A DNA stretch of 64,000 bases. Source: Bigelowiella natans CCMP2755. Its lineage: Eukaryota > Cercozoa > Chlorarachniophyceae. The notes beneath the pieces were generated by a model, which worked only from the letters and a program-made list of their open reading frames with translations, was not told the origin of the DNA and searched no databases. Every line of letters begins with the position of its first letter. Positions within the stretch are counted from its first letter, which is position 1. Location of the stretch: positions 36,001 to 100,000 of the forward strand of contig ADNK01001731.1 of assembly GCA_000320545.1 (NCBI GenBank), given 5' to 3'. Shown here one piece after another: positions 55,402 to 64,000 of the stretch. Position numbers and translations under genes: made by a program.

Positions 55402-58400
55402 CCTGAAGTTGAAAATGATGGTGGTGATGCTTGTGGTGTGTGTGAGGTTGGTTTGTGATGCACTGGTCACACGTGAGGATGGAATGCGAATTTGGAATGC
55501 AAAAAACTGCAAAGGCACACACATGCACGTTGTCTGGCTTTTGTGTCACTTTTGAACATGCGAGAATTCAAACACACACGCATGACCACGTTGGAACATC
55601 ATCATTTCATTCCCTCCATTCATCCCTGCACCTGGTGTGCGTCCGGTGGGTCTCAGTTGCAGGCTGTCTCAGCGTGCACAGGACTTGACTCCATTGCCTC
55701 CCGAAAAAATGAAGTTTCCTCGGTGTGCCATTTTTCCCGCCAAGCACCTCGCCATGCCACTCGCCATGCCATTGGCACAGCGTGGCCACGTTGTCGCTGC
55801 GCCAGTGCAACCCTGATCTGGTGTGCCGAAAGGCGTCTCAGCCTGGCTTTTTCCGCTGTTGCTCAGCAACTGCGACCTGCGACATCCATGATTCTCAGAT
55901 CAATGTGGATTTGATCAATGCTTTGTTCATTGTTCATTGTCATTGTTCATCAATCACAAACTGCAGACGAACGGTCACTTTTTGGGTGATTTTCCCAGGA
56001 AAAAAAAAGCAGAAGATGGTGGATGCCAAGACAGGTCGCTTGGGGTTCGTGGGTGTGGTGAGCAAACCATCACGGCAGGATTTGGGGGTGCGTGGTCCTG
56101 AAGTTGGCAAAGATCATGCACAAAAGACAATGAAACTAGGAACGGAGGAGTGGCTAGAATGCCATTCTTGGTTCCTTTTCATTTCACTTCGTGCACGAGC
56201 CAACACACGTTCGCAGCGAGTGTTGCAGCGTTGTCATGGCGTCATGCCCAAAATTGGACCTCGCCAGATTTGGCTCGAGGCACTGCGTTTCGTGCACTGC
56301 AAGTGTCTTGTTGCACTTTGGAAATGCAGTTCATCATCATTGTTCATTGTCGCCGACACGCCACGAAAGTTTTGCCATCAATGGGTTGACGGTTGCGTGC
56401 AGGTCTCTGTGCGCACAGACCACGCAGTGCAACACGGCCAGTTTTGGCTCGCGTTGCAGGCACATCCAGCACTGGAGCACAACTTGGGCTTGAAGCAGCA
56501 GCTCAAGCTCAGATTGAGCCAGCTCTGCATCGTGCGATGCGACTTGTGCGATTCGTGCACGAACGCAACCACCTCGCTCAAAACTCCGTCAAACCTGCAA
56601 CGAATCGTGAGAACGAGCATTTGAAGGCTTCTGCGCGCAACCAAGCGCGCAAAGGTTTCCAAGCTAGCAAGTGCTCACGGATTGGTCGCATTTGACACAC
56701 TTCTCAGTCGGAACTTTTCGTGCACGCGTTGTGGGCTGTGCACGATGCAAGCACACACGCGTCAAAGCACTCAAAACGTGGCAGAGAACAAACGCGTGGC
56801 GTGCAACCTGAACCCAATCGGTGTGAAATTTTCAACTTTGCGCGCTCGCTGAGGCCTTGAAAGTGGACACTTGCTAGCTTGGCTCAACTGGCCAACAGTT
56901 TGGTCAATTTTTGTTGTTTGGCCACGGCTGGGTCGGACAAGTTCTGATGACTTTTCCTTGCCCAACTTCAACAACTGCCTGCTGCTTCACAGCGCGTCGC
57001 GAAGCGCTGCACTGTTCAACACCTGTTTGTCACCGCGTTTGGCGGAGTTGTGCTGGCTCGACTTTCGCTTTCGATGGAAGCTGGAGAGCGTCGCAACGCG
57101 TGAACTTTCTTTCCGCGTTGTGCAGTTGCCTTGTCGTGTCCGCTGCACGAGCTGCAGCGTCACGTGACAACTCAACACGATGCATCTTGAATCATTTGCA
57201 AAACAACTGCATCAGACAATTGAACCTTGCGTGCTTTGCACGCAGATTCCTCCACGTCGATCAGCGTGGGGGAAGCCAGGCCAGCAGGGTGCACGGGATC
57301 TGTCCACAAGTCGTTGGATCACGTCGCTGAGTCAGAAATCAGTGAACCAGGGGAATCGCCCCCAATTCTCTGCATCTGGTTCACAGGACGTTGTCGCACG
57401 CCCAAAGTCATCACGACCAGTTCCAGAGTTTCCCACGGCTTGAACTGGTGAAGTGCGCATCGGAGAATTGCAGTTTCCAACTTGCACACTGCAAGTCTTC
57501 ACCTCACTTCACTTCACTTCAATTCAATGTCGTGCGTGCACTCTGCGTGCAGACCACGTGCACCTGCGTGCACACATTGTGAACTTTGGTGCACGCATGC
57601 TGGCAGGCATCATTGCGGGAAACTCCAACACAAAGACGCACGTCGTCGTGCAGGTTCACACGTGACGAGCCAGCGAGATGCGTGACGTGTGCGTTCACGT
57701 TCTCACGGAGAGCGAAGACAACCGTTTCGTTTGATGCGCAGCAAGAGGGTTTTGAAGTTTTGCAACTGCAGCGGGTCGTGAAGAAACCCGAGAGGTTTCA
57801 GAGACCCGCGCAGAGCGCTTGCGTGCCCGTCTGGCCGTGTGAAACCACTTCGCTTGCTGCATTGCTGCCGCTGCCAAAAGGCACACGACTTGGTGAGCTG
57901 GTGAGGCCTGGCAGCCTGGAGGTCGTCGAGCTCCCACGTCACAACAAGCAGAGCAACGTGACGTGTGCGTCACGTGCAACACGTTGCACGTCCATTGTCG
58001 CACTCAGGTGACGCGCGAAGGTGAGCTGGTGAGTGGCAGAGAAGGAGAAGGTGGAGAAGAAAAAAGAAAAAGTCAGAAGAACGAGCAGAACAGAAACAGG
58101 AGCAGGAGAAGAAGCGGGGAAGCAAGAACGTGCTTTGGTGGGTGTGAGGAAGGACGAGCAGCACCTGCTGGCCTGCACCGAGCCAGCGAGGTTCAAGGTT
58201 CAAGGTTCAAGGTTCGTGCTTGCTCGACACTCGCTCCAGCACTCAATGAGTGAACGAAAGAATGAAAGCATTCTAGCATTGAAGAGATTCAGATGAAATT
58301 CAAATTGATCACCTTGCAACGAGCCACAACATCCACGTTGCTCACACCCGTCGTTGCAGGTTGACGTTCCAGCTGTCAATCAATGTGCGGTTCGGAATGA

Positions 58401-58974
58401 ACAAGCGAATGAAGAGTTTCAAGGGAAGCACGAGAAGCGGTACTTTTTTGCATTTTAGACGATGAAATCAGCAACGAACCAATGTGATTCTAAGTCAAAC
58501 CACAACATCTTTTTCCTACGACACAATGATGAACGAAACTTAACTAGAAATTGCCGATTTTCAACAACAATTTTGAACAATTTCCATGGATTTGTTCGGA
58601 GCAAAAATTAAGGATTTCCCGTTTCATTTCCGGTAGTGCCGGGCACTCACTCCCATCGAATTCCACATTCGCAAATTCCCCCGGTTTTCCCAGATGAAGG
58701 ACGGCAACAGACAGTATTCTTCATTGGTTAGTTGCAATTTCATGTCTGCGACAATGAGATGCATGCGACCAATTTCCCAAAACGGCATGCATTTCTGACT
58801 GGAGTTGGCTTTTGACACAATCTCGTGCTTGTGTGGCTACATTTTGTGTGGTGGTGCAGGCTCGTAGCCGACCGTATTTCCTTCTCCGCCCTCCTTCGCC
58901 CCCCCTCGGTTCCGGCATACAATTCTCTATCACACGACCTGCATCGTTTTAAGGATTTTTAGATAACCCTTACG
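55402..58974. other. GC-richer, gene-poor flank of the transposon
   Basis: 55402-58300 is GC- and CpG-rich with overlapping long frames on both strands (largest 55725-56624), none with a domain or splice support. A 7-bp tandem repeat (GGTTCAA three times) lies at 58190-58212, and a (CTTCA)n run at 57497-57520. 58300-58970 returns to ordinary AT-rich DNA and should contain the promoter of the polyprenyl synthase. Confidence 0.45.
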
Positions 58975-61305
58975 ATGTTTTCAACCACTATGCTGCCCCC
59001 CCAACGGCGTCATAGCAAAACCGCCCAGAAGATGGTGGTATTTTCAATACTGGGGGTGCTGGTGCTTCTAGGCTCCGTGTCCCTTTTAACCGCTCCGAAA
59101 GCGCTTTCCGTGGCACCTAAAAGCAACCTCCATCTTCAAGGAAGAGGGAATAGCATGATGGCTAGACGGCTCGACACCGGAAAGGCAATGCACGGGAAAA
59201 TGACAATGAATGGCGTGCCGCAGCTCCGACCACACAGCCGCCAGAGCCCATGGATAACACAGTCAACTGTAGATAAGTTTAAGGATATGGTGAAGAGGGT
59301 TCCATTCAGCTACGAGAGTGTTGTCCCTGACATCGTCATGAAAGGCGCTGATAAGGTGATATCCTCTCCCTCCGCACACGCACCACCTAAGCCTAGGGAG
59401 CTGTTCATTCACGCTATCCACGTTCAATCCTTACGCTTCTACTTGGAAGTTTACACCATGCGTGCGCAATTTTAGAAATTTTGTTTTTAAATTTGTAATT
59501 TTGTTTTTAAATTTGTACTCACGGCTTTGGTTTTTGCGTTTCTGGTGGCGAAATCACAGGTGAAAACTTTCTACCGCGATTTGGACAGGGTCGACGAATT
59601 CCTTCCCGACCTCAAAGAAGCTACCAGCCATCTCGATTCGAAGTTGTTTGCCATATTTCTTCCTTTGTGTCAACGCCTTCACTATTTTCGCATCACTGTT
59701 ATTGTTATTCCATGCCTTATTCTTTATGCGGAGAACTTCACTAATCTCGCCTCCATAACATACCAGCGGGGTACAGGCACTGAAGTTTGTTGAGTCTGAT
59801 CTTGGTGCTGTTGGAAAGAGGATAAGTAGTATCTTCGACCAGGTGGGTGGTATACTAAAAACACATTCGCAGCACAAGTAAATCCGCATGCTAGCCATCA
59901 AACATCGGCACAGAACTCAAGCGTCTTTGCTCCATTCTTATTCTGATATTCCTGGGATCTTCTTCTTTGTCAGGATCATCCCATCCTCCGCTCAGTGACC
60001 GAGTACTTCTTTAGAGCTGGAGGAAAGAGAATACGGCCTGTGATGACTCTCATAATGGCGCGTGCAGTCCTTGCGCACCAGGACGCTCTTAGAGGTTTGT
60101 GGTCGCCATCAGCCTACACAATATATATGACGTGAATAATAGATAAACGCTGTTATATCCGTTTGAAACGAGATTGGAATGACCAGAAAGGCGAGAAAGA
60201 AACTTATTGAAATGATAAATGATGAATTTCCCATTTCTTTCAGATAACCTCCCTGCAAGTGAAAGAGTTCTGACCTCATCGAAAACCCACACAGTCCCAA
60301 CACAGGTATGGCAACCATCTCCTTTCCACACGTGACCCATATGATGCATAGAACGCACACGCGCAGCCATGAGAATACATTGGAGAATCTCATGGATTAA
60401 AAGTAGAGGGGAGGGGGTTAGCTTCGGTTATGAAACACGATGCAGCCTGCTTTCTATCACACGCAAAATATATGAGCAACCAAAAAACACTATTTGCTCA
60501 TATTATTCGGCTTCGTATTCAGATCCAATTAGCTCAAATTACAGAGTTAATTCACACCGCGTCTCTTTTCCATGATGATATTATCGATGTCGCCGACACT
60601 CGCAGGTTCGTGTGGGAGGGTTAAGGGGGAGGGGGGTGGGGGGTTATGATTGTTAGGCTTTTATGTTAGAGCAAGGAATAACTAGCCCAGAGATGTCGTT
60701 GTCGAATTCTTTACCACAAGAGGCAGTGTAGATTTATAATAGGTAGAAGTAGAGAAGCATATTGACGTTTTCGTGTTAAACTATATCTCAATCGCTACTA
60801 CCTACCACAGGGGGCAGAAGACGATCAACTCTGAATATGGCAATCGTGTCGCGGTGCTGTCCGGAGATTTCCTCCTCGCAAGGTGAGATATCTCCCTCCC
60901 CCCCTTCCCTCTTTGCAAAAGAAAACAGCTTCCTTTCTTACCACATATCTAATATGTCTGTGTACGTGTGTGTCTTATGTGTGCGAGAGAGAAAGAGATA
61001 TGACGATGCATATACCATCAGCGTTTTCCAATTCACCAACCCCCCCCCCCCCCCCCGCCCCGTCACCGTTCGTCTATTCCCGTGTAGATCCGCGGTGCTA
61101 TTAGCTGAACTCGAAGACCCACGCGTAATCACGGGAATGGCGACATCGATCGAGAACCTTTGTGGTGGAGAGCTGCTGCAGATTAAGTCTACAAAGAATG
61201 ACCTCGCCACCTTCGACTACTACATCGAGAAGACGTTTTACAAGACAGGATCTCTTATGGCGTACGCTTGCCAATCCGCAGCACAACTAGCAGGAGGTTG
61301 CGACA

Positions 61306-61343
<38 letters not shown>

Positions 61344-61885
61344 TATATATATATATATATATATATAAGCTATACTACACGTGTAACTCGTGCAATATTT
61401 ATTATGTATGCGGTTGGTTTTCTTCCTCACAAACACCGACTCACACACCATTTGAAGGGGGGGAGGGGGGGTTGAATGGGAAGAATGATTGGGAAGGATG
61501 ATCGCAGAAACATGCAGAGAGCACGCACGGACACTGCGAAGAGAGAGAGAAAGAGAGAGAGGGGGAGAGAGAAAGAGAGATCGATTTAGCATCTCCCCTT
61601 ATAATCTAAATGGCTGCTCCGTATGGTGTTTTCTGAAGTCCTGATCAGACCTCTTGAAAACTGACCCCATTGCTGCAATCTTTCGCTTCCCTCCCCATTC
61701 AAAATGTGCTCTTTTTGCAGCTGACGATGAGATTGCGGAGGCTGCGTATTTCTATGGAGGCTACATAGGCATTGCCTTCCAGATTGTGGACGATCTTCTT
61801 GATTTACTGCAGAACGAAGCTACCACAGGCAAACCTGTAGGAGCGGATATGAAGGTATGCTTTGACATACCTCAGTAGTAACATC

Positions 61886-61918
<33 letters not shown>

Positions 61919-62933
61919 TGTAGTAACAGGTAGAAATAACAGTATAGTAGCAATAGCAGTAGTATTGACCTCTTCAATTTCTTTTCGTGAACACCTATGA
62001 TATATTAATATGGGCATCAATGTCATCATTGAGAATGAACACGGAGTCGTGCGTTGCTGCATCGTGCCGTTTTATGCCGTTTGATGGAACCCGCGTGTGC
62101 TTTTCTCGCCGCCTCTTCTCTCGCCCTTACCAACAGAATGGCCATGCGACTGCACCGGTTCTGTACGCAATGGAGGAGCACCCTGAGCTGAGAGCCCTCA
62201 TCACGAGGCGGTTTAAGAACGAAGGCGATCCTGAGAGGGGGCTCGAGCTTGTCCTAGGTAATTGTAAGGCTGCTGGGAAAAGCAAGAATTTGAGGAGGAA
62301 GTTAGGAAGAAAGAGGCTGGAGAGGAATAGAATAGGAATATGATTAGTGAGAACCTACCCCTTCAATACATCGCCCCCGTTGGATATAATGGAGAACATA
62401 TTAGAGAACATATTACCCCCCCCCCTCGCAAAGATAAATCCACTCTTCCTCGGCTGCTGCGGCGTACGTTCGTTATCAGTGCTGACACAATTCCTTATTC
62501 TCCTGTTTGCCACCTGCGGCTGCCGCCCCTCTACAGACTCTGAGGGAATCGCAAAGACGAAAAAACTTATAGACTACTACCAAAAGAAGGCATTGGAGGT
62601 GAGAGCGATTTTCATCATCTTGATGTTTTTGGTTTCGATGCGATGATGCTTAGCCGCGAGCGCGCTCTATCACCCCTCCACACCGCCCCCTCCCCCCCCC
62701 TTTCCCCTTCCCTTCCGGAGAACAAGAGGGAAACCCCGAGGGGGGCGACAGTAGAGTAGCGAGACACAAGTCTGTTGTAGTAGGCGAGGCGTTGCGTATA
62801 GCAGTTGAGCACTGAATGTGAATTATGTTTCCTGTTTGGCTCTCTTCATCAGGCTGCGTCTAAGCTCCAAAGCTCAGACGCGAGAGACGCGTTAGTAAGT
62901 CTTGCAGAACTCGTCGTTGCTCGCAAGAGCTGA
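58975..62933 (+). CDS. Plastid-targeted all-trans polyprenyl (solanesyl-type) diphosphate synthase, 12 exons
   Basis: Condenses isopentenyl diphosphate onto allylic diphosphates to make the long prenyl tail of plastoquinone or ubiquinone. Exons 58975-59355, 59560-59642, 59767-59842, 59974-60094, 60244-60305, 60523-60605, 60811-60882, 61088-61296, 61721-61854, 62137-62257, 62537-62598, 62853-62933; 1485 bases, 495 codons, all in phase. Motifs: FFRAGGKRIRPVM, first Asp-rich motif SLFHDDIIDVADTRR (DDxxD), INSEYGNRVAVLSGDFLLAR, second Asp-rich motif AFQIVDDLLD, KPVGADMKNG. Residues ~20-45 are a hydrophobic segment (VVFSILGVLVLLGSVSLL) followed by a basic Ser/Thr-rich stretch: a signal plus transit peptide as used for secondary plastids. 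The mature part is of normal length. The donors at 59356 and 59643 are the least certain joins. Confidence 0.92.
59470..59514. repeat. Short tandem duplication (about 20 bp x2) in intron
   Basis: Unit TTTTGTTTTTAAATTTGTAA occurs twice in a row in the intron between polyprenyl synthase exons 1 and 2. Confidence 0.8.
61308..61367. repeat. (AT)n microsatellite in polyprenyl synthase intron
   Basis: Two AT arrays separated by GC, starting 11 bases after the donor at 61297. Confidence 0.9.
61885..61918. repeat. (AGT)n microsatellite in polyprenyl synthase intron
   Basis: About 11 AGT units in the intron 61855-62136. Confidence 0.9.
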
Positions 62934-63310
62934 TTGTCGAGAGAGACAACTGCTGCGACAGACAGCAGCAGCGGCGGGGTCAAAGGGATAGGCAGCGTTT
63001 CAAGCGAGCGTCTAACGTCGCAACTCCGGAAAAGGCTGCCTCATGCTGCCTTTGAAAGGGAGTCGGGATTAGCAATGACTTGTATCATTCTCTACTCTTC
63101 TGTCACAGCGCGAGGCCACGAAGAATCGAAATGAAAGCTACTCACCAACCCCACCTTATCGAGTCGCCGCTTCCTAGATCCCATGCGCAACACAATCCGG
63201 CTCTCAAGCCGTTATCTTTTTCCCGTTTTCCCTCATCAATACCACAACCTGTATCACCCACAAATCTCCACCCCCATGCGACCATACTCAATACTCCCTC
63301 CGACAAATTA

Positions 63311-63347
<37 letters not shown>

Positions 63348-64000
63348 CAATTCTTCCTTCTTCTCTGCTCTACCTTTAAGAGGGAACACGTGAAAAATCT
63401 CGATATCTAGTATGTTCTACAAATGTACATTCGAAATCAGAATATTTACACTTAAGAAAAAGAATAAAAAAAGAACCCTTTCTGCATAAGTCAAGTTTGC
63501 GTGCTGCTTTACGCGATTTCCAGCATAATATATAACAAGCAAGTAGCCAAATAGAATCCCGGCAGGACGATGAATGGCTGCTTTCAAAGCACTCAACGCA
63601 ATATGTTTAAGCTTTCCAGGCGATTGGAACAGCAATATCTGGGGAGGTCTTTGTCAGGATGATAGTGCCGTTTTAATGTAATCAAATGAATGGATGTTTA
63701 GAGCACGTTATCACATTCGATTGACATGGATATTGTGATGTTGTAGTCAGAGATGTTCCTAGGAATTTACATGATGACACATCTGATGTCCATGTGCATG
63801 GCTAGATAGCAGCTAATGACATGAGCGGCACCGCCATCGTTTGATTGTTTGCAACGCGCAGTGAGAGACATCTGAAAGCTACATGGAAGAAATGTGCGCA
63901 TGCATCATGTTGGTTGGACAGCTTGCGATGACAACGAATTCAAACACTAGCACCTTGCCCAAATAAAGCTCTCTAGCTTAGCTAGTTAGCTGTTAGCAGA
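62934..64000. other. 3' flank of polyprenyl synthase and intergenic DNA
   Basis: No gene seen. Contains (AT)n at 63309-63345. From about 63700 to the window end the sequence again shows the GCATGC/GCTAGC palindromic-word signature. Confidence 0.5.
63309..63345. repeat. (AT)n microsatellite
   Basis: About 17 AT units in the 3' intergenic region. Confidence 0.9.

Noticed and set aside
55725-56624. 299-codon plus-strand open frame
   Set aside because: GC-rich region with long frames on both strands at once, low-complexity Cys/His-rich product and no domain; likely chance.
58190-58212. GGTTCAA repeats resembling a tRNA T-loop
   Set aside because: Tandem heptamers without acceptor, D or anticodon stems; not a tRNA.
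60837-61475. 212-codon plus-strand open frame
   Set aside because: It reads through exons and introns of the polyprenyl synthase, including AT and C-rich intron tracts.

Overview
This is nuclear DNA of an intron-rich microbial eukaryote. Several recognisable genes are split into many short exons by GT-AG introns of about 40-300 bp, and dinucleotide microsatellites, mostly (AT)n, sit inside introns. The polyprenyl-diphosphate synthase at 58975-62933 starts with a hydrophobic signal-peptide-like segment followed by a basic, Ser/Thr-rich stretch. That is the bipartite leader of proteins imported into a secondary plastid, so the host is probably a complex-plastid alga. No Phe follows the likely cleavage site, and the intron load is high, so a chlorarachniophyte such as Bigelowiella is my best guess; this is inference, not proof.

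Layout. 1-29418 is ordinary host sequence: a MAPKK-type kinase (+), a tiny three-exon gene (+), a large EF-hand/tyrosine-kinase-like kinase (-), a cytochrome P450 (+), a membrane-anchored JmjC/cupin_8 protein (-), a long coiled-coil gene with a frame break (+), and a seven-exon gene of unknown function (+). 29419-33776 is gene-poor, repeat-rich DNA holding one unrecognised broken gene. 33777-43791 is a compact block of about eleven genes on both strands, none with a visible intron: a CREG-YHS-YHS secreted protein, a secreted flavodoxin-like protein, a Stealth-type sugar-phosphate transferase, a patatin-like lipase, a Nudix hydrolase, coiled-coil/acidic proteins, an EF-hand mini-protein and a GC-rich orphan. 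45730-48214 (-) is an 11-exon vacuolar iron transporter (VIT1/CCC1). 50029-55401 (-) is a DNA transposon gene whose DDE-like transposase appears to contain a 3'-5' exonuclease domain. The window ends with the polyprenyl-diphosphate synthase.

The host genes are individually typical: signalling kinases, isoprenoid synthesis, iron storage, oxidation. The intronless block stands out. Its gene density, strand switching, near-zero spacing and shift in content suggest a horizontally acquired or virus-derived segment, but no viral hallmark gene (capsid, packaging ATPase, polymerase) was seen. Blocks rich in palindromic words (gcatgc, gctagc, tgcatgca) and (GT)n arrays separate the genes and accompany the transposon.

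Limits: exon joins were made by eye from splice signals and reading phase. Where summed exon lengths are divisible by three (VIT1, polyprenyl synthase, the 27448-29418 gene) the models are strong. The TKL-kinase N-terminus and the JmjC C-terminus are only partly resolved.
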